DNA from: an uncultured Oscillospiraceae bacterium
GTDB lineage: Bacteria > Bacillota > Clostridia > Oscillospirales > Oscillospiraceae
Assembly (NCBI GenBank): GCA_934646005.1
Contig: CAKUED010000007.1
Coordinates: 1 to 64,000 of the forward strand
Length of the DNA: 64,000 nucleotides
Direction of reading: 5' to 3'
Shown one piece after another: positions 49,863 through 59,326 of the stretch (its first letter is position 1; every line of letters begins with the position of its first letter). The notes below the pieces were generated by a model that saw only the letters and a list, made by a program, of their open reading frames with translations, was not told the DNA's origin and searched no databases. Made by a program: the position numbers and the translations under genes.

Positions 49863-52235
49863 ATGAAACAGACGCCAACGCTGCTGATCGCCGACGATTC
49901 CGCCACCAACCGTATGCTGCTGCACGACATTCTGGGGGACGGCTATGCCTATTTGTATGCCGAAAACGGCGTGCAGACCATCGAGCTGCTGGAGCAAAAC
50001 CCGGACGTCGATCTGCTGCTGCTGGACATCCATATGCCGGAGCTGGACGGCTTCGGCGTGCTGGAGCTGATGAAGCGCCGCCGCTGGCTGGAGGAGCTCC
50101 CGGTCATCGTGATCTCCGCCGAAAGTGACGTGTCCTATATCCAGCGCGCCTACGATCTGGGCGCGACGGACTTCATCGGCCGCCCGTTCAACGCTGCCAT
50201 CGCGCAGCGGCGCGTGCGCAATATACTCATGCTCAGCGCACGGCAGAGGCAGCTCGTGCAGCTTGTGGAAAAGCAGGTGTATGAGCGTGAAAAGACGAAC
50301 AGCGCCATGGTCAGCATTCTCAGCCACGTCATCGGCTCACGCAGCAGCGAATCCGGCCCGCACCTGCTGCATGTGCGCACGCTCACCGAGCGGCTGCTGC
50401 GAAGGCTCGCGGAAACAGGCGGCTGCGGCACGCTCACCGAGGCGGACATCTCCCGCATCACCACGCTCTCGGCGCTGCACGACATCGGCAAGATCGCCGT
50501 GCCGGAGGAAATTCTCAACAAGCCCGGCAAACTCACGCCGGAGGAATTTGAGCAGATGAAGCGCCACTGCGTCATCGGCGACGAGCTGCTGCGCAGCGTG
50601 CCGCTGCCGCAGGACGACCCCCTGCTCAAGACCGCGCGTGAGATCTGCCGCTGGCATCACGAGCGCTGGGACGGGCGCGGCTACCCCGACGGGCTGCGCG
50701 GCGGCGAGATCCCCATCTCGGCGCAGGTCGTGGCGCTGGCGGATGTGTACGACGCGCTCACGAATGAGCGCTGCTACAAAAAAGCCTTCCCGCACGAGGT
50801 GGCGGTGCGCATGATCTGCACCGGGCAGTGCGGCGCGTTCGATCCGGCGCTGCTCGACTGCTTCCGCGCCGTGGCGGATACGCTCAGGACTGCCGCCGGG
50901 GAGGACGCCGCGCACTTTGACTTCAGCTTGGAAGCGCGGCGGCTTGCCAGCGAGGCGCTGGAACAGGAGCAGCTCCCGCGCGACGACCGCGCCGTGCGCC
51001 TGCTCACCATCGACCACGCGCAGAGCGAATTTTTTGCCGAACAGTGCGGCGGCATCCAGTTTGAATATAACCGCTGGCTGCGCAAGGTCGTCTACACCGA
51101 CTGGTACGCGCCGCCCGAAAAGCGCCGCCGCGTGCTGTATCTGGACAAGGGCGAGCAGGACGGCGTTTCGCTACTCAGCCATGACGATCTTGCGCGGCTG
51201 TGGGAGCTGCTCACCTATTCCACGCGCGAGGACCCCTATGTGCAGATGCAGGTGCTCATCCCGGTAAACGGCGATTACCGCTGGCATATCCTCAACGCCC
51301 GCACCATCTGGACCACCAGCGACCTCAACTATTCCGGTGCGGTCGGTCAGTTCACCGATATTCACGACGCGGTGCAGACGCGCGTGCTGGAGACGGCGGC
51401 GCGCGGCGACGCGACGCTGGGTGAGTCCGTCACCGCGATGCATCACCTGCGGGAGCTGTTCACCGTGGTGCGGCTGGTCGATCCCGATACGAACCATGTT
51501 CTGAATTTGCAGCCGGACGGCACGCTCCGAGCGTCCGACGAGCGCTGCTACGCCCTCTGGGGGCGCGAGCACGCGTGCGAAAACTGCACGTCGCAGTGCG
51601 CGCTCAAGAGCGCGCATTGGAGCAGCAAGCTCGAGCTCAAGGACGCAACGCTTTTCTTTGTTCTCTCGCGCTATCTGCGCGTGGGAGAGCGCGGGTGCGT
51701 GCTGGAGCTTGCCGCGCAGCTTGACGAGGTGCAGCGCGGCGGTCTGGCAGGCTCGGACGGACATCACCTGCTTGATTTTTACCACGATTCCCTCACGCAG
51801 GCATACTCGCGCCTGTATCTGGACACGTTCCTGCCCAATCTGGAGCACGCCGACGGCGTCGCCATCGCGGACGTGGATCAGTTCAAGCACATCAACGACA
51901 CCTACGGGCATCCCGTCGGCGACGAGGCGCTGCGCGCCATCTCCGGCGTCATCCTCGGACGCATCCGTGAGACGGACACGCTCATCCGCTACGGCGGCGA
52001 TGAGCTCCTGCTCATCTTCCCGCAGATCGGCGAGGACGCCTTCCGGCAGCGGCTCACGCAGCTTCGCGAGGCGGTGCATCGGATCGTGCTGGCAGACGCG
52101 CCGGAGCTGAGGCTGGACATCAGCATCGGCGGCGCGTACCGCGTATCGCCGCTGGCGGAGGCGATCCGTCAGGCCGATCAGAAAATGTATGAGCAAAAAG
52201 CCGCGCACGCGGCGGAAAGGGGTCAGGAGCTATGA
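49863..52235 (+). CDS. Response regulator with REC, HD-GYP and GGDEF domains
   Basis: 790 residues. REC (1-125) has phospho-Asp in LLLLDIHMPELDGF. HD-GYP (about 150-340) has HDIGKIAVP and HHERWDGRGYPDG. Next come a PAS-like part and a Cys cluster (CENCTSQCAL), then GGDEF (about 620-785) with RYGGDELLLIF, a GGDEL active site that may still work. One protein could thus both make and break c-di-GMP under phosphorylation control. ATG 49863 has GGGGG upstream. Its stop overlaps the Hpt gene start by 4 nt. Confidence 0.9.
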   Translation: MKQTPTLLIADDSATNRMLLHDILGDGYAYLYAENGVQTIELLEQNPDVDLLLLDIHMPELDGFGVLELMKRRRWLEELPVIVISAESDVSYIQRAYDLGATDFIGRPFNAAIAQRRVRNILMLSARQRQLVQLVEKQVYEREKTNSAMVSILSHVIGSRSSESGPHLLHVRTLTERLLRRLAETGGCGTLTEADISRITTLSALHDIGKIAVPEEILNKPGKLTPEEFEQMKRHCVIGDELLRSVPLPQDDPLLKTAREICRWHHERWDGRGYPDGLRGGEIPISAQVVALADVYDALTNERCYKKAFPHEVAVRMICTGQCGAFDPALLDCFRAVADTLRTAAGEDAAHFDFSLEARRLASEALEQEQLPRDDRAVRLLTIDHAQSEFFAEQCGGIQFEYNRWLRKVVYTDWYAPPEKRRRVLYLDKGEQDGVSLLSHDDLARLWELLTYSTREDPYVQMQVLIPVNGDYRWHILNARTIWTTSDLNYSGAVGQFTDIHDAVQTRVLETAARGDATLGESVTAMHHLRELFTVVRLVDPDTNHVLNLQPDGTLRASDERCYALWGREHACENCTSQCALKSAHWSSKLELKDATLFFVLSRYLRVGERGCVLELAAQLDEVQRGGLAGSDGHHLLDFYHDSLTQAYSRLYLDTFLPNLEHADGVAIADVDQFKHINDTYGHPVGDEALRAISGVILGRIRETDTLIRYGGDELLLIFPQIGEDAFRQRLTQLREAVHRIVLADAPELRLDISIGGAYRVSPLAEAIRQADQKMYEQKAAHAAERGQEL

Positions 52236-52582
52236 CGCTTGCCCGATTTTACGAATCGCTCGGCGGCAGTCTCCCCGCCGTGCTCGCGCGCATCCCGTCG
52301 GAGGCGATGGTCCGCAAATTCGCGCGGATGTACGCCGGGGACACGAGCTGCGGCGAGCTGGAAGCCGCCGTGAAGGCAAAGGACTGGCAGACGGCGTTCC
52401 GCGCGGCGCATACGCTCAAGGGTGTGGCGCAGAATCTCGGCTTTGCGCAGCTCGCGTGCGCCGCCGACGCGCTCACGGAGCATCTGCGCGGCGCAAGCCC
52501 CCTGACGCAGCCGGAGCTGCTGGAAGCCGTCAGAACCGCACACGCGCACGTCCTCTTTGTGCTGGAGGAACTCGACGCATAA
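52232..52582 (+). CDS. Hpt-domain phosphotransfer protein
   Basis: 116 residues, a single histidine phosphotransfer bundle. The phospho-His is in FRAAHTLKGVAQNLGF (about residue 66). It overlaps the upstream regulator gene and precedes a hybrid kinase with a receiver domain, so it probably carries phosphate from that receiver to the REC domain of the HD-GYP/GGDEF protein (inference from order). Confidence 0.9.
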   Translation: MTLARFYESLGGSLPAVLARIPSEAMVRKFARMYAGDTSCGELEAAVKAKDWQTAFRAAHTLKGVAQNLGFAQLACAADALTEHLRGASPLTQPELLEAVRTAHAHVLFVLEELDA

Positions 52583-52588
52583 AGCGTC

Positions 52589-52764
52589 CTCAAACGAAAA
52601 CCGCTTCGCTGGGTTTCCGTTTGAGTAGGATTGCACTGCGCTGCGCGCATAATTTTTGTGCAGGCACAAAAATTCTACACTCCGCTCCGCGAGCAGAATT
52701 TTTGCCGACGTACACGCCGCCGGCAAAAATGATTGGAATCACTTTTCGCCGTGCGCGGCGAAAA
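52589..52764. repeat. Tandem hairpin array between hpt and kinase genes
   Basis: Four separate perfect or near-perfect stems in a row: 52589-52625 (CTCAAACG/CGTTTGAG), 52651-52674 (AATTTTTGTGC/GCACAAAAATT), 52698-52730 (ATTTTTGCCG/CGGCAAAAAT) and 52743-52764 (TTTTCGCCG/CGGCGAAAA). The layout recalls the 151-bp elements but the sequence differs. No ORF seen. Confidence 0.6.
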
Positions 52765-52827
52765 CTCTGCGAGGCATTTTGAAAGTCCAACAACCTGAGA
52801 TATTTGTTTGGAGGTTGCAAAAATATC

Positions 52828-54435
52828 ATGTCGATCAAGACCTATTACGGCGAGGAGCTGTACTTTCAGGACGGCTCGGTCGCTTTGAGCGAGGATCTGG
52901 AGCAAAGCATCCGCTCGCTTCTGACGCAGAATCACGGCGTCGGCATCATCGGCGGCTTTTATGAACCGGGGCTGCCGCTGGCGCTCATCAGCGCGCTCAC
53001 GCTGGATATGCTCGGCTATGAAAGCGCGGAGGACCTGAACGAGCGCTGCGGCGGCAGCATCCTCCCGCTGTTTTTCCCCGCCGGGGGCGAGGCGATGACG
53101 GAGAGCGCGTTCCGCGCCCTGCCGCCGATCAGCGAGCAGCGGATGGACAGCAAAAACGGGCAGCCGCTCTGGGTGCGCATCGTAAAGCGGGATCGCCCCG
53201 GCAAGGGGGCGCGGCGGATGTGGCTGATGTCGCTGTGCGACATCGACACCGTTCACAGCCGCGAGGAGCAGCTCCTGCACGCCAAGGAGGACGCCGAGCG
53301 CGCCAACCTTGCCAAAACGCACTTTCTCTCGCGCATGAGCCACGACATCCGCACGCCCATGAACGGGATGCTCGGCATGGCGCACATCGCGCAGGCGAAT
53401 CTGGACGATTCGGCGGTCGTCGCCGACGCGCTGCAAAAGATCATCACCGCCGGGCAGCAGCTCAAGCTGCTCATCGACGAGGTGCTGGACATGAGCCAGC
53501 TTGAAAGCGGGCGTGTGGAGCTGCTGCATGAGCCGTTCGACCTGCAAGCGGAGCTGGAAAAGGTGCACACGGTGCTCGCGACGCTTGCCGCCGAGCGCGG
53601 CGTGCGCTTTCCGCCGGCGCGCTATCTGCAGGGCGACAGCCTTGTGCGCGGCAGCCTGCTGCATATCTGCCGCGTGCTGGAGAACATCGTGACGAACGCC
53701 ATCAAATACACCCCCGCCGGCGGCAGCGTGGAGCGCTGGGTGGAGGAGAGCCCCATCGACGGCACGCACGCCATGTACCACTTTACCGTGCAGGACACGG
53801 GCGTGGGCATGAGCGAGGAGTTCCAGCGGCATATGTTCGAGCCGTTTACCCGCGAGGGCGCGAGCGCCGCGCACGGCACGGGGCTGGGGCTTGCCATCAC
53901 GCACGATCTGGTGGAAAAAATGGGCGGCACGATCGAAGTAAAAAGCGCCCCCGGCGCGGGCACGCGCGTCACCGTCAGCCTGCCGCTCGAGCGCATCCCC
54001 GAACCGCCGAAGCCCGCCGGGCACAGCGATGTGCCGTATCAGGCGCTGGGCGGACTGCGCGTGCTGCTGGCGGAGGACAACGACCTCAACCGCGAGATCG
54101 TGGAATTTCTGCTGCGGCAGGCGGGCGTGGAGGTCGAGTCGGTGTATACCGGCAGGCAGGCGCTGGAGACCTTTACCGCCTCGCGCCCCGGGCATTATGA
54201 CCTGATTCTGATGGACGTGATGATGCCGGAGCTGTCGGGTCTGGACGCCACGCGCCGCATCCGCCGCTCTGCCCACCCGCAGGCAAAAACCATCCCCATC
54301 ATCGCCGTCACGGCGAACGCCTTCGCCTCCGACGTGCGCGCCGCGCTGGACGCGGGTATGAACGAGCATATCGCAAAGCCCCTGGATAGCACCCGCCTCT
54401 ACGCCGTATTGCAGCGCTATTGCGGGAATAAGTGA
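52828..54435 (+). CDS. Hybrid histidine kinase
   Basis: 535 residues with no membrane helix. N-terminal PAS-like sensor (1-150), HisKA with SHDIRTPMNGMLGMAHIA (phospho-His about 172), HATPase with NIVTNAIKYTPAGG, DTGVGMSEEFQ and HGTGLGLAITHDLV, then a REC domain with phospho-Asp in LILMDVMMPELSGLD. It probably phosphorylates the Hpt protein and through it the upstream c-di-GMP enzyme. ATG 52828 has GGAGG 13 nt upstream, a longer gap than usual. Confidence 0.92.
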   Translation: MSIKTYYGEELYFQDGSVALSEDLEQSIRSLLTQNHGVGIIGGFYEPGLPLALISALTLDMLGYESAEDLNERCGGSILPLFFPAGGEAMTESAFRALPPISEQRMDSKNGQPLWVRIVKRDRPGKGARRMWLMSLCDIDTVHSREEQLLHAKEDAERANLAKTHFLSRMSHDIRTPMNGMLGMAHIAQANLDDSAVVADALQKIITAGQQLKLLIDEVLDMSQLESGRVELLHEPFDLQAELEKVHTVLATLAAERGVRFPPARYLQGDSLVRGSLLHICRVLENIVTNAIKYTPAGGSVERWVEESPIDGTHAMYHFTVQDTGVGMSEEFQRHMFEPFTREGASAAHGTGLGLAITHDLVEKMGGTIEVKSAPGAGTRVTVSLPLERIPEPPKPAGHSDVPYQALGGLRVLLAEDNDLNREIVEFLLRQAGVEVESVYTGRQALETFTASRPGHYDLILMDVMMPELSGLDATRRIRRSAHPQAKTIPIIAVTANAFASDVRAALDAGMNEHIAKPLDSTRLYAVLQRYCGNK

Positions 54436-54439
54436 GCAA

Positions 54440-54470
54440 AAAGCCTCCCCAAATGGGGAGGCTTTCGTTT
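54440..54470 (+). terminator. Terminator of the kinase operon
   Basis: The 11-bp stem AAAGCCTCCCC/GGGGAGGCTTT is followed by CGTTTT. Confidence 0.8.
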
Positions 54471-54474
54471 TCCC

Positions 54475-54765
54475 AAGGCTTCCCCCTGGGGGGAAGCTGT
54501 CGCCGTAGGCGACTGATGAGGGGAAGGGTCGTTGTTTTTGAGCCGGGGCGCGTTTGCACTATCCAAAGGCTTCCCTTGGTGACCAAGGGAAGCTGTCAGC
54601 GAAGCTGACTGATGAGATCAGAAGGTCGCAGGTTTGCAAAGTACCCTCCCGCAGTAGTGCAGCAGAACGTACACCTTCTCATCCCTTCCGGGTTCGCTTC
54701 GCTCACCCACCTCCCCTTGGTCACCAAGGGGAGGCTTTGGAGGGTGCAAAAACGGAGTCGCCCCT
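54475..54765. repeat. Cluster of palindromic intergenic repeats
   Basis: No gene seen. Several units of the type CTTCCC...GGGAAG / CCTCCCC...GGGGAGG, each with a nearby GCTGTCAGCGAAGCTGACTGATGA-like or GCTGTCGCCGTAGGCGACTGATGA-like stem. Two adjacent units share GGGAAGCTGTC-stem-ACTGATGAG. Same family as 42765-42958. Confidence 0.7.
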
Positions 54766-54774
54766 TCCTCTATT

Positions 54775-54969
54775 TTATTTCACATCCTGCCCGTCGCGCA
54801 GAATTTGCCTTATATTTTTCTCCGCCTTGCTGCGCGGGAGCATGACCTCGTGCCCGCAGCCGGTGCAGCGCAGGCGGAAATCCATCCCCGTGCGCAGCAC
54901 GAGCCACTGCCGGCTGCCGCAGGGGTGGTCCTTTTTCATCACCAGAATGTCGCCCAGACGCACATCCAT
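54775..54969 (-). CDS. DUF951 protein
   Basis: 64 residues. MDVRLGDILVMKKDHPCGSR, then LRTGMDFRLRCTGCGHEVML, then a PRSKAEKNIRQIL tail: the DUF951 family, with Cys residues that probably bind zinc. Function unknown; broadly conserved in Firmicutes. ATG 54969 is the only start that leaves the family domain intact. It begins one base after the rarA stop codon, so it is in the same operon. Confidence 0.9.
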   Translation of the reverse strand: MDVRLGDILVMKKDHPCGSRQWLVLRTGMDFRLRCTGCGHEVMLPRSKAEKNIRQILRDGQDVK

Positions 54970-54970
54970 T

Positions 54971-56242
54971 TTAACCGCCTGCCTTTCCCTTGATCTCGTC
55001 CCAATAGCGCTTTGCCGCCTGCTCGGTCTTGTTGTCGCCCGGGACATAATACTGCGTCCCCACCAGTGCGTCCGGCAGGTATTGCTGCCGCACCCAGTGG
55101 TTCGGGAAGCTGTGCGGGTACAGATACCCCTGTTCGCGCTCAAAGCCCGTGCCGTCGGCGTGCACATTTTGCAGCTCGCGCGGGATCGGTCCTGTTTTGC
55201 CCTTTTTCACATCCGCCATCGCGCGGTCGATCGCCATGCAGCCGGAGTTGGACTTCGGCGCGGTCGCGAGCAGGATGACCGCGTCCGCCAGCGGCAGCCG
55301 CGCCTCGGGCAGCCCCAATTGCAGCGCGCTGTCCACGCACGCCTTCACGATCGAAAGCGCCTGCGGGTACGCGAGCCCCACGTCCTCCGCCGCCGAGCAG
55401 AGAATACGCCTGCACGCCGACGGAAGGTCTCCCGCCTCCAAAAACCGCGCCAGATAATGCACCGCCGCGTCCGCATCAGACCCGCGGATGGACTTCATCA
55501 GCGCCGACAGCGCGTCAAAATGCTCGTCGCCGTCGCGGTCATAGCGCATCGCCGCGCGCTGCGAGAGCGCCTTCGCGTCCGCCATCGTGAGCGTCAGGAC
55601 GCCGCCCTCCTGCCCTCCGGCGGCAAACAGCAGCTCCACCGCGTTCATCGCCTTGCGCATATCGCCGCCGCAGGCGTAGCAGATGTGCTCATACACACCG
55701 TCCTCCGCCTGCACCGTCACGCCGTTTTTCTCCGCCATGTAGCGCACCGCGCGCTGCACCGCCGGCAGCGCCTGCGCGGGCGTGACGGGCTTAAATTCAA
55801 ACACCGTCGAGCGCGACAAAATGGCGTTGTAGACGTAAAAATACGGGTTTTCGGTCGTGGACGCGATGAGCGTGATCTTGCCGTTTTCGATATATTCCAG
55901 CAGCGTTTGCTGCTGTTTTTTGCTGAAATACTGAATTTCGTCCAGATACAGCAGCACGCCGTTCGGCGCTAAAAATGTGTCGAGCTGGGCGTAGATCTCC
56001 TTGATGTCGCCCGTGGAGGCGGTGGTGGCGTTGAGACGGCAGAGCTTGCGCTGCGTCTTGGCGGCGATGATGTTTGCCACCGTCGTCTTGCCCGTGCCGG
56101 ACGGACCGTAAAAGATCATGTTCGGCACATGACCCGACTCGATGAGCCGCCGCAGCAGCCCGCCCGCGCCGAGGATATGCTCCTGCCCGCACACATCCGA
56201 AAGCTCCTGCGGACGCAAGGCATCCGCCAGCGGCTGATACAT
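54971..56242 (-). CDS. rarA: Replication-associated recombination protein A (AAA+ ATPase)
   Basis: 423 residues. PLADALRPQELSDVCGQEHI is the RarA/MgsA start. Walker A is GPSGTGKTT (about 46-54), Walker B LYLDEIQYFSKKQQ, sensor 1 ASTTENPYF; the C-terminal tetramerisation part has AASVKSIRGSDADAAVHYLA-like sequence (KSIRGSDADAAVHYLARFLE) and YLYPHSFPNHWVRQQYLP. It acts at stalled replication forks. GAGGAG lies upstream of the ATG. Confidence 0.95.
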   Translation of the reverse strand: MYQPLADALRPQELSDVCGQEHILGAGGLLRRLIESGHVPNMIFYGPSGTGKTTVANIIAAKTQRKLCRLNATTASTGDIKEIYAQLDTFLAPNGVLLYLDEIQYFSKKQQQTLLEYIENGKITLIASTTENPYFYVYNAILSRSTVFEFKPVTPAQALPAVQRAVRYMAEKNGVTVQAEDGVYEHICYACGGDMRKAMNAVELLFAAGGQEGGVLTLTMADAKALSQRAAMRYDRDGDEHFDALSALMKSIRGSDADAAVHYLARFLEAGDLPSACRRILCSAAEDVGLAYPQALSIVKACVDSALQLGLPEARLPLADAVILLATAPKSNSGCMAIDRAMADVKKGKTGPIPRELQNVHADGTGFEREQGYLYPHSFPNHWVRQQYLPDALVGTQYYVPGDNKTEQAAKRYWDEIKGKAGG

Positions 56243-56444
56243 AGATCCATCTCCTCTGCTGTGTTGATGCGTGTATTATACGAAATCGGGGCAGGATTTA
56301 CAAGATGTGTGAACTGGAACTATACGGCTCTACATGACTCAAATTCTGAGCGGCAGCATCCCTGTAATATAAACTTTTGGATATTAGTTTAGCGTATCGT
56401 CACTACTCATCTCTGCTAACAGATTTCAAATTGTAATCACGGAA

Positions 56445-57962
56445 CTACCACACATTGCAAATCGTGCGTAAGTCATCGCAAGCCACCTTCGCCAATTCTC
56501 TTGGCTCAAGTTTTTTTAGACCTCCGCCATATGTTCGGCACTCACTTTCTATTTCATCAGCATTGATTTTCTTTAGCTCTTCCCATACTCGGAAAACAAT
56601 GTCAGGATTTTTAGATATTACCTGCTGCAATGGTTCTTTCGGGTAAAGCATCAGATATGAGTTCGTCGCAATTGCATTCGATATATTCAAAATAAAGCGA
56701 ACAGGTGCGTTACCTGTGCTGCTTCTGCCCATATAGGAGCAAAGAAACCGCGTTGCCTGTCGCTGTTCCTGCCAATACCACGTTTTACGATTCCTGCAAA
56801 GATACTTATTGCTTGTTTCCGCTATTCCTTCTTGAACGTATCTCCACAACGCAGGATAGCTTTCACACATTTCAGCTTCAGTCAATCCGCAGTCCAGCAG
56901 ATAGTATTGTCGCTCCAGCTTTGGATTGCCAGCGCTGTCAGTTTCAATGCAATCCGTCTTTAGATTTCTCGGGCTTGGTAATATGGGCTTAAAAAAAGTC
57001 ATATCAAGACCTAAATCCTGTATTTTTTTCTGGTCAAGGATGAAGAAGCTATTATCACCCGTTGCAAGCCCACGTTTAACTATAAAATAGTCGCCAATGG
57101 TTACCTTTTCTTTCTTGATCTCACGAATATCCTTTTCAGGGAATCTTGTCCATTTTCCTTCAACTTGTAAGATAGATTTCTTAACAAGCCTGCTTTGCAG
57201 CGGAGTATCGTGCGTACCGCCATATGAAAATTCAACGTCGTAATCCCCGGCAACTCTTTCGTTTTTGAACCAGACAACACACGAAGAAACTAATGCATCA
57301 TCAAATTTCGGCTCATCTATGTCATATCTGTGTATGCGCAGCAAATGAACCTTATCAAGCAGGTACTTCTTTAATGCCGATCCATAATTTACATCCATAA
57401 ACTCGCTTGGTATAAGCCACCCGCAAATTGCGCCTGCTGTAAGCCATTTGTGAGATAGCAGCATGAAATAACAGTGCAAGCCTGCCAGACCCGAAATGCT
57501 GATCCCAGTTTCTTTTTTTATGCGCTCCCCCAGAATGATTTTTTCTTCCTGCGCCATATATTGATGCCTTACGTATGGCGGATTTGTAATCAAGAGATTG
57601 TACTTTCCATCAGGTTTAGAATGAGTAAAATCAGCATTCCGTACTTGAACAAGGTCGTCGTGCCAAATTGATCTCGCGCTACCATAGTATGCAGGATCTA
57701 TCTCAATCCCTGTTGCACGTTTGATTTCTTTCCCTGTGTCTCCGATTTGCTGAATAAGCGCAGAATACAAAGCCCCTGTCCCAAAAGCAGGCTCTAAAAA
57801 TGAAATCGCATCTTCATGCAGCAAGGCAAGTCCGTATGACAGAATTTCTCTTGCCAAAAGCGTCGGCGTTGCAAACTGCCCATGCATTCTACGCTCTTCT
57901 AGACTTTTTGTTTCATCAATATTGTGCTGCACTCGCTCTCGGAGCATCTCCAACCCGGTCAT
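56445..57962 (-). CDS. DNA adenine methyltransferase of a XamI/SalI-like restriction system
   Basis: 505 residues. SAM-binding motif FLEPAFGTGALYSA, catalytic motif ITNPPYVRHQYM (N6-adenine methylase NPPY), and a long target-recognition half (KRGLATGDNSFFILDQKKIQ). ATG 57962 overlaps the endonuclease stop by 4 nt, so they are co-translated. Its job is to protect host DNA from the partner nuclease. The gene is clearly AT-richer than its neighbours, a sign of transfer. Confidence 0.9.
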   Translation of the reverse strand: MTGLEMLRERVQHNIDETKSLEERRMHGQFATPTLLAREILSYGLALLHEDAISFLEPAFGTGALYSALIQQIGDTGKEIKRATGIEIDPAYYGSARSIWHDDLVQVRNADFTHSKPDGKYNLLITNPPYVRHQYMAQEEKIILGERIKKETGISISGLAGLHCYFMLLSHKWLTAGAICGWLIPSEFMDVNYGSALKKYLLDKVHLLRIHRYDIDEPKFDDALVSSCVVWFKNERVAGDYDVEFSYGGTHDTPLQSRLVKKSILQVEGKWTRFPEKDIREIKKEKVTIGDYFIVKRGLATGDNSFFILDQKKIQDLGLDMTFFKPILPSPRNLKTDCIETDSAGNPKLERQYYLLDCGLTEAEMCESYPALWRYVQEGIAETSNKYLCRNRKTWYWQEQRQATRFLCSYMGRSSTGNAPVRFILNISNAIATNSYLMLYPKEPLQQVISKNPDIVFRVWEELKKINADEIESECRTYGGGLKKLEPRELAKVACDDLRTICNVW

Positions 57963-58924
57963 ATTCCCAGCTTTTCCAAATCGCTTATCCTGTGCTCCCA
58001 TATCCAGTCGATCCCCTCCGCAGCCTCATATCCTAAATAGCCAGAGTTAAAATAACCGCATAAGAATAATGAATAGGATACATGATCGCCAAAAGTATTT
58101 TTTAATTGCTGCATTTTTACGGCTTCTTCCTTCCGGCGCTTATTCACATTCGTAAAATCACCCGCAGATTTTGCCTCAACGAACAACGGAATATCTCCAG
58201 CATCTGCCGATAAGGGCATAATTGCAACATCAACAGGAATGTTAACTTTATTGCCTTCTGTTCCTGCGACAAAAACAGGCACATTTGTATGAAAAGAAAA
58301 TGTCCCTGCCGGCATTTCGTCATAACGAGTCCCATTTTTCGCTAATTCATATCCCTTGCTTTTCAAAAACGATGTTATTGCTGTGAGCTGTCTTTTTTCC
58401 TGTGCATTCCTAATAATCGGGTCAGCCACAGCCCCACACAATCTGTCAGCGACTATCGTTGAAGCGCGCATAGTTTCCGCCTCGTCAGGAGTTCTGGCAT
58501 CTGCTAGCCAAGTAAATATATCCGGGTCAACCATCTTTCTTATGACGTCTGAAATTTTTTGAAGTTCAACTGTGAGCTGCGTTTTCTTCATCCTTGGCGA
58601 AATATGGGGTCTTGCAGTATCCTCCATATTTTGGACAAGGCTTTTTGAAGCACCTGCTAAGCCGATTAGTCTATCCCTTGCAAGAGGCGGGCAAGTTGCC
58701 ATCCTCAAGATCGGTAATACCTCAGGATGGCATTTCAACACCGCAGGTGAAATGTTGCTCAAATAATCCGTTTTCTGCAACGCCCGTTCAACACGCCTTG
58801 TAGTTAAAATACGCGATTCTCTAAAAGCCATTGGCGCAAACTCCATAAACCACGTATTATACAGATCCACCGATGAATTAATATCGCTCTTCCACAGTTG
58901 TGGTCTATCAAGATTAATCCCCAT
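57959..58924 (-). CDS. XamI-family restriction endonuclease
   Basis: 321 residues. It resembles the XamI family of type II enzymes. A PD-(D/E)XK-type site is visible: VDVAIMPLSADAGDIPLFVE followed by AKSAGDFTNVNKRRKEEAV. XamI cuts GTCGAC, and the same specificity is a guess here. AGAAAGG lies upstream of the ATG. It is the first gene of the restriction-modification pair and AT-rich like its partner. Confidence 0.85.
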   Translation of the reverse strand: MGINLDRPQLWKSDINSSVDLYNTWFMEFAPMAFRESRILTTRRVERALQKTDYLSNISPAVLKCHPEVLPILRMATCPPLARDRLIGLAGASKSLVQNMEDTARPHISPRMKKTQLTVELQKISDVIRKMVDPDIFTWLADARTPDEAETMRASTIVADRLCGAVADPIIRNAQEKRQLTAITSFLKSKGYELAKNGTRYDEMPAGTFSFHTNVPVFVAGTEGNKVNIPVDVAIMPLSADAGDIPLFVEAKSAGDFTNVNKRRKEEAVKMQQLKNTFGDHVSYSLFLCGYFNSGYLGYEAAEGIDWIWEHRISDLEKLGI

Positions 58925-59119
58925 CTCTTTTGCCTTTCTCTATTCTACTCTGCTCTTTTCAATATCATCGAATACACAAACAACGTCCTCTTCAATGAAT
59001 GGTAGCACAGCGCGGCAGGATTTGCAATAATTTCTCCCGTTTTCCTTGCCGCGAATGCGTCAGCCGCGCGAATTTGGACTTGCCGGGGCGGAATAGAGTA
59101 GAGCATGGAGGTGGGAGTC

Positions 59120-59326
59120 ATGTTCTCAGCCGCGGTATGGCTGATGCTCAGCGGGATGCTCTGCTCGCTGCGTATTTCGGCGGGCGGCGGGTCGTTTCCA
59201 AAGCCGCTCAGCGCGCAGGAGGAGCAGCACTATCTCGCGCTCGCCGCGCAGGGCGATCTCGACGCGCGCAACATCCTCATCGAGCGCAACCTGCGCCTGG
59301 TGGCGCACATCATGAACAAGGGCTGA
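59120..59326 (+). CDS. sigK: sigK, 5' part (interrupted by a skin-like element)
   Basis: 68 residues before an abrupt stop. A hydrophobic pro-sequence ([20 protein letters not shown]) is followed by [20 protein letters not shown] and [17 protein letters not shown], which match the N-terminal third of SigK. The match ends at MNKG-stop, where normal SigK continues to the -10 recognition region. A large serine recombinase gene ends at this junction on the other strand. The rest of sigK is not in the window. GGAGG lies upstream of ATG 59120. Confidence 0.9.
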   Translation: MFSAAVWLMLSGMLCSLRISAGGGSFPKPLSAQEEQHYLALAAQGDLDARNILIERNLRLVAHIMNKG

